Below the pieces are notes generated by a model. It did no database searches. It worked only from the letters and a program-made list of their open reading frames with translations, and had not been told where the DNA came from. The position numbers were made by a program, and so were the translations under genes. Below, piece by piece: positions 19,271 through 30,095 of a stretch of DNA of 64,000 bases (the first letter of the stretch is position 1; every line of letters begins with the position of its first letter). Source of the DNA: Porodaedalea pini. Taxonomy: Eukaryota > Basidiomycota > Agaricomycetes > Hymenochaetales > Hymenochaetaceae. The stretch covers positions 434,001-498,000 of the forward strand of contig NBAY01000019.1 in NCBI GenBank assembly GCA_002794775.1, in the 5' to 3' direction.

Positions 19271-20488
19271 AAATCAGGACTACCTAGCAATAGCACTGAT
19301 CCGACACGACTTTGGGGAACGCGCAAGTAAGATGATAAGGGACAGAGTCTGAAGGTTGAGCAACGTTAGCTTCCTTGCCCTTTTAAAGAAATGCAGAAAG
19401 TTTGACTCACCAAACTCCCTCAAGGAGATCCAAAACGAGACACAGGGAAGTTATGCCCAACTATCAAGCTGCGATGAGAAAGAACATCGTCACCATCAAG
19501 CAGGTGTGTTCCGAAACGCTCAATCAACTAACGCGCTAATTGTATTGACCAACGAGAGCCCAAGCGGTAATAAACAAGTCATAACGGCCAACATCAGGCA
19601 ACCAGCGACCAGCTCCAGCAGAAGTCGAACAAGCAGAAGAGGAGGCGAGCAGCACAGTACCATCCTTGATGTATCCGGGGGCCCCACTAACCTAGATATT
19701 GCCATAGCTTCCACAGTCGGACCATATAGGTGTTCGTCGGCAAAGCAGCGAATACCTCCTTCCAGGATGTATCGAGAGACTGTTGCACGGCTATAAACAC
19801 CTTGCTTTTTAGATTTCGACCATCGTTCGTCGTGTGTCCCTATTCAAAGCATTGGTTGCGCTACGGCTTTGGAAACGACGGAATTCAGTGAACAATATCG
19901 TAAGATTGTTCAACTGAAGCAAAGAGCAGGATCGTAGAGTCTGAACGGAGAAAACTCTCTTGACACTCAAGATACGTTGTCTCATCGTGGGGACTACCCG
20001 TCTGGCATAAAGAGATGGTGGCGGTTGGAGATTAAGTTGTGTTGGCAATGTCTGAGAAACGGTTGCCGAAGTACGGCTGCTGATTACCATTTTCAGATAC
20101 AGTCGATCCTTCTGTGACCACGAACTTTGACTCGGACTCTACTCGTTTTGACCTCCTATTTGTTCGTCCGCTGGACGTACGTCAGGCTTTAGAACATGCA
20201 ATCCCCTCGGTTAATAACAAGCAGTGCATGCGCACTCCCCGAAAATACTTGAAGAAACTTGTAAAGTCGGCTGCTGTATGTTGTTCGCCGGACTTTCGGC
20301 TCGGAAGCCTGTGAGAAGCAAGCTTAAGCATGCTCGCCTTTGAATATCAGTATATCTATTGCTATCCGGTTTGCTTCTTGATAACAGACTGTATAGGCAT
20401 ACTTTATCAGGTGCAGCTACTGCTTCGTTGATGCAGCTACTTTCGATACCGACTCTCACTCAACTTCCTCGACACAGGCTCTGTGGTA
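19271..20488. other. intergenic, no confident gene
   Basis: Holds a 146-codon plus-strand frame (19356-19796, Ser/Arg-rich, no domain) and, antisense to it, a hydrophobic 64-codon frame (19520-19714) with LLLVRLLLELVAGCLMLAVM. Neither has splice or start support. The 3' part must contain the permease promoter. Confidence 0.35.
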
Positions 20489-22661
20489 ATGGCCATCGAC
20501 ATCATTGCAATCGAAGCAGCTTCAGAACATGACCTCTATAACTCCGATCGACGCCTGGAGGAGCTGGGCTACCGACCGGAGTTCAAGCGCAACATGTCGC
20601 TTTTCGGCGTGCTCGGCATGTCGTTCTGCGCCATTGGTATCCTAACGGGCATGAGCAGCGCATTTCAAACTGGACTCTTCTCGGGAGGACCGCTGGGTTT
20701 GTTCTGGGGCTGGAATGTGCATACTGCCACGACTTGCTCCTCACCCTCGATTTTGACCACCTTCTGTAGGTTTGCAGCTTCTTCATGCTTTTGATCGCTC
20801 TTTGCCTAGCTGAGATCTGCAGTGCTTAGTATGTGTACGATGTCGTATTTCATCGAAATGTTTCAGCTAATGCAGAATCCTTGCAGCCCGACAATGGGCG
20901 GTCTTTACTTCTGGGTCTGCAAAATGAAGCCCGAGATGCCACTCCTTGGATGTGAGGTTATCTCTTTTCCCTAGCTGAAACGCAAGCTCTGATACGGGAG
21001 TGTATAGTCTTTACAGGGTGGCTCTATACCATAGCAATGATCTTTACTGGGACATCAGGTAATCTCAGGTGAGCAGCTTCCTACTCAACTGTTAAGTACG
21101 CCACTTGACTCGGCGAAATATGCAGTACCGCACTTTACTTTGCCTCGCTTGCGGAGGTTGGCTCTGGCAGGACACTGACCCGCGTCGAGATTGCCGCTGT
21201 CGCATGGGGCATCAACATCCTCTCTGGGATCATCAATACTGTTGGGACGACGGCGATCGGACGGATGAGTGCGTTCAATGTGTGGTGGACGCTTGCGGGA
21301 ACGGTTGTGCTTGTTGTGACGCTGCTCGTGAAGGCGCCGAGCTTGGTGAGTAAATGAATTCCTTGGATGTATGAATGTATTGATTGAATCAATTGCTGTG
21401 ATTAAGAACCCGGCAGAGTTTGTCTTTACAGATCTCGAGAAGTGAGTTGAGGCAACTTCTGCGGGTCGTTTGTTGCCGATCCCTTTCGCCTCTCTAGCTT
21501 CACGGGATGGGAGTCTAAAGGCTTTGTGGTCCTCCTCGGCTTTCTTCAAGTATGGTTTGCTCCACCCCAAAATCTAAAGGTACACTTATACGCTTTGACT
21601 AGGCTGTGTATTCTTTAGAAGGCTGCGAAACAGCTGCACAGGTCGCTGAAGAAGCGGTACGCGCTGAGCTACTCGCACCGCTGGGCATTGTCTCCTCCAT
21701 TGTTGGGTCCTGGGTAGTCGGCGTCGCCTACATGCTCGCTCTCCTCTTCAGCGTGCAATCCATCCCAGCTATCCAAACAACCACGCTCGCCCTGCCCATC
21801 GCGCAGCTCTTCGTTGATGCTGCAGGTACGAAGCTCGCAGTGCTGTGCCTCGTCGTTGTTGGTCTTGCGCAGGGCATGGCGGCGGCGACTGCCTTCACAG
21901 CGAGTGCACGGTTGCTATATGCGCTGGCGCGAGATGGTGCCATTCCTGACACGGTGAGGGCACCGCTGATGAGGTTGAATAGGGGGCAGGCGCCGTATGT
22001 TGGTGTATGGGTGAGCGTGCTCATCGGGTGTGTAATCTCGTGTGCATATATTGGGAGCAGTATTGCTGTGAGTGTTGTATTTTCTCGTTACATGCATGGA
22101 ACGTGAAATGTACTGACTTGGAGGGTTAAATAGTTTAATGCAATACTCTCGTCTGCGGCTGTTTCAGTCATGCTAAGCTACATGCAACCAATTCTCATTC
22201 GTGTTTTCTGGCCTTTGTCGTAAGTGATACATCACACTCGTAACGTCTTTAACAAGCTCAAGGATTTCTCAAATCTCAGGCTCAAGGAGCGAGGGCCGTT
22301 CCACCTCGGATCCTGGTCATGGATAATCAATCTTGCAAGTTTTCTAGTAAGCCTCTTAGTCCATCGTACTGCCACTCGCATGCTTCTTAACCCCAAGCTA
22401 ACTCACACCTAGTTCACCGCGTTCATCTGCATCCTCTTCATTTTGCCAACCGCACATCCGACAAATGCACAAAACATGAACTATGCCGTCGTTGCTATCG
22501 GCGCGCTGCTTGTCCTCACCACGCTCGCATGGATCTTTTGGGGGCGATTTCATTTCGATGGGCCGATCAAGACTGTTGGGGTCAGTACCAGAGGGGAGGG
22601 GGTCGAAGAGCTTGTGGAGCGAGATCGGAAGTCGGGTGACTCGAAGGATGGGATGAGATAG
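20489..22661 (+). CDS. APC-family amino acid / GABA / choline-type permease
   Basis: A membrane transporter of the amino acid-polyamine-organocation superfamily, about 520 residues and 10 or more exons. The start at 20489 gives an N-terminal cytosolic stretch with EELGYRPEFKRNMSLFGVLG, the hallmark before helix 1 in fungal GABA/choline permeases. Then come GMSSAFQTGLFSGGPLGLFW, ICSAYPTMGGLYFWVCKM (exons 20770-20828 and 20887-20951), ALYFASLAEVGSG (exon 21126-21345), LEGCETAAQVAEE (after 21600), a long helix-rich exon to about 22069 with TASARLLYALARDGAIPD, and FHFDGPIKT near the C-terminus. Splice sites join these in frame. Substrate cannot be told from sequence; plasma-membrane uptake of an amino acid, GABA or choline is the usual role. 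No damage seen. Confidence 0.9.
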
Positions 22662-23443
22662 ATCGGAGTGATTAAGATAGTTTTTCTCCTAAACCGATTG
22701 ACTGCAGAGGATATGTTTCATGCCGAGGAGTAAGATTTGGTCTGTCGGCAAGTGCAATCTGAAAATCGGGGCTTTGACTTGGGCCGATCCATCGGCAGTG
22801 TTTTTTTTAAATTGTGATTCATAGCGGCGTCTTGAAGGTGATATAAATGCTAGCCGCTGACTCGATGCGTTCGGTCTTCGATAGGGGGTGGCTACTAAAG
22901 TCTTTGACGGCACCGTGAGCGGCATTCGCCACGTACCTGGTAAACAGAATGAAAGCGCAGTCATTAATAGGAGGCTAGGATCCAGTACTTCGGCTATATA
23001 CAACCGTATCGCACTGCTTGTATCTCAAAGGGCAAGGCCGATGTTCTCTCTGGCATCTGAATGAGATGATCGGGGAGCTGCAGGCGCAGCTCAACTGCTG
23101 CGTCGGATACGTCATTTCATAATATGGCTTTCCCGCGCTATTTTCTCTACATTTATAACACGGGCAGAGGCCGTCCATATTCTGAAAATGTCTCTGCATC
23201 GCGTGCTCGTGGGTTCGATGATAGGGGTATGCCTCAGAAGTCAGGAAATTTTCATTAGAAGTCATGCTAGCTTTAATTTATTAGTAACTCTTTGGTGACG
23301 CCTCTGTATCTCGAACTCTCTGGACTTTGAATTGCTGCTTTTTACACTGATCTTTACAGAGTGCAAAGGTGAGGGCCGGCATTTTCGCGGCGTGTTTGAT
23401 ACACGTGATTGCGAAAGGCGACAAAGACTCGATTTGGAGATCG
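22662..23443. other. intergenic, no gene seen
   Basis: No coding frame with recognisable content between the permease stop and the poly(A) tract. A GGGTTCGAT word at 23212-23220 resembles a Pol III B-box, but no A-box or tRNA fold accompanies it. Confidence 0.4.

Positions 23444-23474
<31 letters not shown>
23444..23474. repeat. 31 bp poly(A) tract
   Basis: An uninterrupted run of 31 A on the plus strand. It could be a retroposon tail or slippage product; I found no flanking duplication to support the former. Tracts of this kind are also prone to length error in assemblies. Confidence 0.9.
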
Positions 23475-23475
<1 letters not shown>

Positions 23476-23995
23476 ACTGACTCCTATGCAGTGCATGTAC
23501 CAGATTCCTGGCAATCATTCAAAGCTCTACAGCTTTTAAGGGCTCCCTGAGTGTCAACATCATCGAAGCCTCTCGCTTTCATCTTTTCCGAAAGAACTTC
23601 ATTATTCATTGGTTGAGAAGCTCTCCGCAGACAAGGTATACTAGAATCGCAGCGACGGCGCTTGTTGGTTTGTCTTCTGTGCCGTTTATATACATCCAGC
23701 TTCTACAGTGTCCAACCTTTCGGAATCATAGCCCTCAGGGTCTGCACTGATGTAGGATGTGAAGTACGTGACGAGATCCTAAATCGCATAGCTCTCTTCC
23801 TCGAACCTCACTTCTTTTCAAAGGGAAGGCAAGCCTATGATGCCTGCGCACGGCGCTCCGCTCGGAGAGCCACATGGTGCAGTTTTTCTCTGCCACAAAA
23901 GAGTCTCGCCTACTCGAACAGGTGTCCTTGCTCTTCGCGAGCTCTCCCTCGAATTCCATACACCTCAGAGGTCCACTTTCTTCTTATATTTGAAG
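23475..23995. other. upstream region of Argonaute A
   Basis: The frame of Argonaute exon 1 stays open upstream to about 23837, but the upstream residues are not Argonaute-like. No separate gene recognised. Confidence 0.4.
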
Positions 23996-26934
23996 ATGGA
24001 CAGTTGTCACAAACTCAGACGAGAAAAGGGCATGCTACCCAGATCTCGTGAAGGTGTCCCGCCCCTTCGTGGCATATACGGCCGTGGTACCCCCGTTCCT
24101 GCTGAACTTTTCACTCCTACTGGACATGCGGAACTGGAAGCTCGTCACCATGATCACGACTATAGTGACCTCATTTCGCGACTCCACTCTCTCTCGGCAT
24201 CAGTCTCCGACAATTCCAACCGTCGCAAGTCTGGCAAGCATGGCACTGCGATTTCACTCCGAGCCAACTTCTTTGAGTTGAACTACTCGAAAGATGTCGT
24301 TCTCTACGATTACAAGATCAAAATCGTACCGGACATTTGTGCAGGTGACAGAGATGTACGACGGGCACTTTTTTATCTCTTTGAAAGGTCCCAGGAGCTC
24401 TCCCCGTTTATTCGTGGCATCGTACATGATGGTTCCCATAGGCTCATTTCTAATACGTTGTTGCCACCAAACTGCTCCACTATCATACATTTCTACGAAG
24501 ACGGTGGGGGCTCAGAACTAGAGGCAAATAGAAAGGAGTGCATCTTCCAACTCCTCGGTCCTAAGGAGCTGAAATCGGCAGATCTATCCCGGTAAAGTTC
24601 AACTCCTTCCTATGTGTGATTTGCAATGCTTATGGCAATTTGACTGTTTTAGCTATCTTCGGGGAGATGATCCTCACTACTGTCCTCAACCTATCGTATC
24701 GGCCTTCAACCTCTTACTTACGTCTCATGCTGCCCGCGTAGCTGTCCGCGCCGGAGGAAGGGGTTCCTACTTCTACTCGCCAAGCGCGCTTGTTCCACCC
24801 GAGGCGGTAGTTCCGCTAAGCGCAAATCTCGAGGCATGGAGAGGATTCTCTGCAACGGTCAGACCCACGTACAAGGGCCTGATGGTCAACGTCAGCACTG
24901 GGTTGAGTGCGTTTTATGTCCCATGTGCTCGCCTCAGCGACGCTATGATCGCATTCTCCTACCAAACGCACGGTGCGACTGATGCGTTGACGTTCTACGG
25001 ACGAATAAAAGTCACAACTACCCATCTCGGGTACCATAGGCGTAGTAGAATCAAAGGGTTTGGTCCCACACCCGCTCGGAGGACCTTCGTATACATCGAA
25101 GAAATGGGAGGCGAACTCACTGTCGAACAGTACTTTCAGCAGAGTGAGCAGTTTTGCATCTTCGACTTGTATTGTCTGACTGGATTCGTAGGGTTTGGAA
25201 TCTACCTATGGCATGCCGATGACCTTCCGGTTGTCAACATTGGAACCAAAAGCAAAGACATTTTTGTCCCTGCTGAGGTCTGCAGGGTCGACCCTGGCCA
25301 GTTCTACTCAGGCCCACTTTCCAGGAATGAAAGCGCACTACTAGTCGAACGCACCATCAAGGCCTCGGGAACCATCGCGGAAACAATCACTACGCAAGGT
25401 GTTCGCATGCTTGGTCTCAATCATAATGCACATCCCATGGCGAGCTTTGGCATCAAGGTCTCGTTGGACATGGCGGTTGTTTCGGCACGCGTACTGTCCC
25501 CGCCGAAGGTGGTTTACCAGTCGGATCAGCCACTTATAGTCAATGGATCTTGGACTACCCGTGGCATTCGTTTCGCGAAGCCTGCCCATCTTACCGGTTT
25601 AGCAATACTTGTCCTGCACAATGGAAACCCGGATGACTTCTGCAGTGACACGGACTCCAAATTGCGGAAGATCGTCATGGACTTTTTTCACAAGATGCCG
25701 TTCTTTCGGCATGAAGCTCGACACGGCGCTTCCACCGCTGCATGTCGTGAATCTCCCGCAAAAAGACCCAGATGATCCTTTACGCCAGGAAGCACTCAGC
25801 GCAATCGAGCATAAACTAAGGTCGATTCCAGTGAAACCAGATATGATTGTTGCATTTCTGCCAAATAGGGACCGCCACATCTACGCTGGGCTAAAGACGA
25901 TGTGCGATACGAAACTCGGCATCTGTTGTCTCTGTGTATCGACTTTGAAGATTCAGGATGAGAAACGCCAGGGCCGACATCTTACGAGCCTCGCCCTAAA
26001 GCTTAATGCTAAACTTGGGGGAGCTAACCATACACTAGATCCAGGTTCTTTACAATGGCTGAAGAATACGATGCTGGTTGGAATGGATGTGACGCATCTG
26101 GGTGATGGGTACTTGAATGGGACGCCGTCGATAGCAGCTGTCGTAGCAAGCTACGATATGGACTTCGTGCATTACCCTGCAAGTTTGAGCATCCAGGAAC
26201 ACAAGAAAGAGGTTGATATACGCTTTAGTATATGATATTCATCTCGTGGCTGACTATCTTGTTGATAGACGATCATGGACGTCAAGCACATGATGGTAGA
26301 GCGCCTGAATGACTATATACGGCACATGAATGCCTTCCCGGAACGCATCGTTATCTTTCGTGGAGGTGTTTCCGACAGCCAGATCAAGCAAGTACTGGAA
26401 TCTGAGCTTTCTGGGATCAGAGCGGCCTTCTGTGGGTTTAAAGATTATAAACCGAAGTTGACCTTCTTGATCTGTGGCAAGGGTCACCGTACTCGATTCT
26501 ACCCGACGAAGGAGCAGGATGCGGACAAGTCACTCAACGTCAGGGCCGGAACTGTCGTCGATCAAGAAGGGATGAACGGGATTTACGATTTCAGCTTCTA
26601 CCTTCAGACACATGCGGCGACGCAAAATACGGCCCGCAACACACGTTACACCGTCTTAATTGACGAGAACAAGTTCAGTACCGATGATCTGCAGCAGGGT
26701 ATCAACGACCTCAGCTATTTGTGGGCACCTGCGTCGAGGAGCGTCAGCTTGATTCCGCCAGCGTATTGGGCCGATCGTGCGTGTAAGCATGCGAGGCTTT
26801 ATCTTCACGCGATTATGCATTCAGTTGAAAGTAAGGAAAGTATGATGGACGAGAAGGATGTGGCAATGAGGGCAAGGGCGCTATGGGGTAACGGCGTTCA
26901 CGATGAAGTGAAGAGCACAATGTTTTTTTTGTGA
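23996..26934 (+). pseudogene. Argonaute A: N, PAZ, MID and PIWI present, one frameshift, slicer Asp replaced
   Basis: Argonautes bind small RNAs and silence matching transcripts. Exon 1 is 23996-24591 with N-domain motifs (LRANFFELNYSKDVVLYDYK); exon 2 starts at 24653 (YLRGDDPHYCPQ). A PAZ-type block follows (EEMGGELTVEQYF), then a 48 bp intron (25144-25191) leading to DLPVVNIGTKSKDIFVPAEV. MID begins near 25560. A T6 run at 25683-25688 carries one base too many: with five T the frame reads straight into CRSFGMKLDTALPP, so PIWI is out of frame. PIWI continues with VGMDVTHLGDG (first Asp kept), SLSIQEHKKE (candidate Glu finger), an intron at about 26211-26271, FRGGVSDSQI (second catalytic Asp replaced by Gly), and AYWADRACKHARLY (fourth position Asp, as in other fungal Argonautes). 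The frameshift may be decay or a homopolymer sequencing error; the Asp to Gly change is independent of it. Confidence 0.87.
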
Positions 26935-27569
26935 GAGTGATGCGTGTAAGTCGATATGCTTCTGCTATTAAAGAGGTGTCATGCTTGTGTAGGGTTTGTA
27001 CAGTTGATTAGGCTTTCGAATGCAAGTGACGCGTTCGTTCCGTCTAGAGCTTAAGTCGAATCTAGCTATCTGCACAGCAGATCTCAACGGAAGCAACATT
27101 GTGGATGTTTATAATTACTTGAGTCGCTGATTCAATAGAGACATCTTTTTATGAATGAGTCCCGTTTTGACGCTTTCGAGCAGAGGAATTACAGTACATG
27201 ATGTGAGACGCGGTTTGAACCACAGGAGTTACGATTGCGGTAGCATGCACATGTTCGCTGCACCACATTTGCCACAAACCGCTGTCTCTGGTGTCACATC
27301 TTCCGAGTCTTCGCTCGACTTCGTCAAAAGCATAACTCTATATGAATTTCTGCTATTAAGGTAATGGACTTACATAAGTTGCTTCGTAAAAGGCAGCGAT
27401 TTCTTGCAATTGCTAATTGTATGTAAACCTTCTTATGTTGCTTATCCCTATAAGGGATCGGTAATGCAACGTGGATAACTGGTATACGATGCTAAGGAAA
27501 ATGAAGCGACGATCCAGGAAAATAGGCGATTAAAGAAAATTTCCCTGTAATTGAGTAAAATCTCATATA
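26935..27569. other. intergenic, no gene seen
   Basis: AT-rich DNA between Argonaute A and the MITE; only short frames without recognisable content. Confidence 0.4.
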
Positions 27570-27874
27570 AGGGGTATTCAATTCTTGAGTCAAGTCAAAG
27601 TCAAAGCCAAGATCACCGGCTAAAGCTCGGTCTTCCCCTCTGAGTAAGGATCGACACGATCTCTGTGAGACTCGGCGAGAGCCGGCAGGGCTACATTTCT
27701 GTCGGAGCTTGAAGTGTGCAGAGGCTTCCTGAGTTTTCCAGCTCCGACTCTCGTAGACCTGTCCGAAATCTCACAGAACTCGTAAGCCGCAATCGCCGAC
27801 GGGGCTAGGCAGCTGGCTAGGAGACTTGACTTAAAGACTTTGATCTTGACTTGACTCAAGAATTGAATACCCCT
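27570..27874. mobile_element. 305 bp MITE with about 37 bp terminal inverted repeats
   Basis: The left end AGGGGTATTCAATTCTTGAG is the exact reverse complement of the right end, and similarity continues inward (GTCAAGTCAAAGTCAAAG versus GTCAAGTCAAGATCAAAG) for about 37 bp. ATA flanks both sides (27567-27569 and 27875-27877), a likely 3 bp target duplication. There is no transposase, so it is non-autonomous. Superfamily is uncertain: a 3 bp duplication would suit PIF/Harbinger, but the usual sequence there is TWA. Confidence 0.85.
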
Positions 27875-28529
27875 ATACAGTACTCAATACCAATATGCGA
27901 TGCAAACAACACGGGCCTGTCGGAGTTTCTAATTCAATTCAACGTCTGATTCAACTTGTACCTTTTACTTTATCTTTCGCGCTTGCTTCTGTTTCCATTG
28001 TGCCAGCAGTGTTCCGTCATGACCAACTCCTGCAAACGTAGACTTGACAAGAAAGAAGTGAAGACTGACCACATTACAAGTAAGAGTTGTTCAGGATTGA
28101 TTACCAAGAGGGAGGACTCACAGCCACTGCCTGCAAACACACATCACGGTTCATCATCCTTGCTGTTCGGTTGTCATTTAGGCTTGCTCAGATGTGATTT
28201 ATGCATGCAGAGTTTCTGAAGCAAATGCTTGTTCAGCCTCACTGGAATGGCTTGAAGGGAATTCTTCAAATATTTATTTTGCAAGTATTGATGTTCATCC
28301 TGAGGGAAATTCTGTTCCCGATGATGCAAAAATCCCCTTCCGGCCACAATGGTTACTAGTGGAGACTCATACAGCTCTTCAAGTCTGAATCGCAATGAAG
28401 CTACTTGTGTAGCGTATTCCTCTGCATCAAAAGATTTTGGCATTATGAAACTAATGTTTTGAGCTTCAGATTGATCATCTAAAGCTGCTTCTGACTGAAT
28501 CAGAAGAAAGCTCTGCATCTCGCTCTCCG
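27875..28529. other. intergenic, no confident gene
   Basis: A minus-strand frame of 114 codons (28518-28174) is present without any recognised domain, start context or splice support. I do not call it. Confidence 0.3.
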
Positions 28530-29327
28530 GAGCTGCACATTTGTAATTTTACCTCACCTGGAGGGACCGCTGGGAAGGATGTAATGTGCCAATTACAACA
28601 TTTCTCTGGTGAGTCATGCGAAGAATACCAGATGAGTGATCGAAGAGAAGTAAGTGTCAAAGAAACTCTGTATGGTAAGCTTTGATACTTGTTTGCATTG
28701 TAGCATTGAACAATTGTCAGTGATCTGGTTTGGGATCAATGACTGTGGGTGAGCAATCTTCCATTGTCTTGCGACCTCTCCACGTTTTTAGCAGCTTGAC
28801 TCACTTGTCTTGAATAAAAGGACTGAAGCAGATGGCTTGAAAGATATTGTCGAGACAATAAATGGCACCCTTCACAAAGTCTACACCCAACATAGTGGTT
28901 GCAATTTTCTGTTCATAAACATCCCACCTATCGATAGATGCCCAGGAGGCAAGCCTGATCATTTCAAGTCTTCCCTCTCTCTTCTCAGAATATAGAATAT
29001 AATTCTTTTTTCTCCTCCAAAGCTGTTGATCTCCCATTAGAGATGAAGGAGCGCGTTGAAGTCTGGAACAAAGCTCTTAACGAGGAAGTGACAACCTTTT
29101 TGACAGATGCCAAGAAAGCAACAGTCTTTCTCTTCTCTACTCGCGCCCCCCTCTCCAAGATGCTCAACTATCCAATAGACTTCAGTCTTGCTGAAGATTC
29201 AGTTAGTAATATGGCCGGCTCGGTCTGGGCGGATGGTTTGCATCTGACTGATGCAGTGCATCATATATTTGCTGAAAAGCTCTTCAACGCGATATCTTCA
29301 GTTGCCCATAAAACGTCTCCAAAGTAG
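28530..29327 (+). pseudogene. SGNH/GDSL esterase remnant, N-terminus missing
   Basis: Pieces of a fungal SGNH hydrolase (carbohydrate-esterase type). FTSPGGTAGKDV with HFSGESC (about 28540-28620) corresponds to the segment after the GDSL nucleophile block. Then VIWFGINDCG (about 28722-28750) is block III with its Gly-Ile-Asn-Asp, followed by an intron, VYTQHSGCNFLFINIPPIDR, and WADGLHLTDAVHHIFAEKL (about 29225-29280) with the catalytic Asp and His of block V. The GDSL block and signal peptide are absent upstream, and a stop (LLRI-stop, about 28995) interrupts the exon unless spliced out. It is most likely a truncated copy; if a distant first exon exists it would be a secreted esterase. Confidence 0.6.
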
Positions 29328-29428
29328 CTAGCTTAAATTGATGATTTGATCCCAAGCAGCAAGAAATCCGTGAGTCTCGGAAGATTATTGCCGGATCTAT
29401 CGGAGCTACAAAAACATCCGTGTCATTG

Positions 29429-29695
29429 ATGCTCACGTGCTTCTCTGTCTTCGGTCCCCTCTTATATCTGGCCATCATGTCAGATCCGTCTGCTCGTCCA
29501 CCGTTACGTATCAACTTGACGAATGCGAACGTGATATCTGATAAGCAAGCAAGGAAGAATATCGGGTCGTTTCTGCTGGACTATCAGAACAGGCCGGGCG
29601 GCTCAGACTCCGCGATTCGAACGCGGCTCGAGAAACTGAGCGTCTCGTTGCACGAGGCCAAAGAGAAAGCGGGAGCGAACGGGATATCGAAATGA
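29429..29695 (+). CDS. small protein of unknown function, one membrane helix
   Basis: The frame from ATG 29429 reads MLTCFSVFGPLLYLAIMSDP, then a polar, Lys/Arg-rich C-terminal part (INLTNANVISDKQARKNIGS, LEKLSVSLHEAKEKAGANG). The frame is also open upstream (IIAGSIGATKTSVS), so the first exon may start earlier. A hydrophobic start followed by a helical tail would suit a small anchored protein. I do not recognise the family, and the call rests on frame length and residue pattern only. Confidence 0.35.
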   Translation: MLTCFSVFGPLLYLAIMSDPSARPPLRINLTNANVISDKQARKNIGSFLLDYQNRPGGSDSAIRTRLEKLSVSLHEAKEKAGANGISK

Positions 29696-30095
29696 GGCTT
29701 TTTTAAGGTGAGTCGTACGTATATGGCGCTGTTTGTATTGTTGGTCTGATTGTTATGGCGAACATAGGACCGTAACATGACCGCCAAACCTGGATGACCA
29801 AAGATTATTTCGATCACCCATGTACGTATATGTCCTGCATCATCGCTAGCGAACACTGCTCTGATCAATGTTTGTGTATTTGAGACAGATATTAAAGCTG
29901 CTTTAGATATATAAATGATTGAATAGATCCTGGCGACTCCGGAGCCGTGAAGAATCGACTAAAGCCCGTGGTACCATTTAAGTACTAAATGTAGTATCAG
30001 TATTGACCACAAATAAATCAGCGTGGTTCTACCCACGTATCGCAAAGTCAGATCGAATGACAGTAAGCTAAACAGCCACTATGTCAGGATAGATA
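29696..30095. other. intergenic / 3' ends
   Basis: Short stretch between the small plus-strand frame and the minus-strand Zn2Cys6 gene. The latter's last exon may extend to about 29980, where a minus-strand SFDLTLRYVG frame can be joined after a GT donor. No other gene seen. Confidence 0.35.

Noticed and set aside
19356..19796. 146-codon plus-strand frame and an antisense hydrophobic 64-codon frame
   Set aside because: Neither shows a family, a good start or conserved-looking segments; the hydrophobic stretch may be chance.
23180..23474. SINE with Pol III promoter ending in the poly(A) tract
   Set aside because: Only a weak B-box-like word is seen, without an A-box or target duplication.
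28174..28518. 114-codon minus-strand frame
   Set aside because: No recognised domain and no exon structure; overlaps other chance frames.
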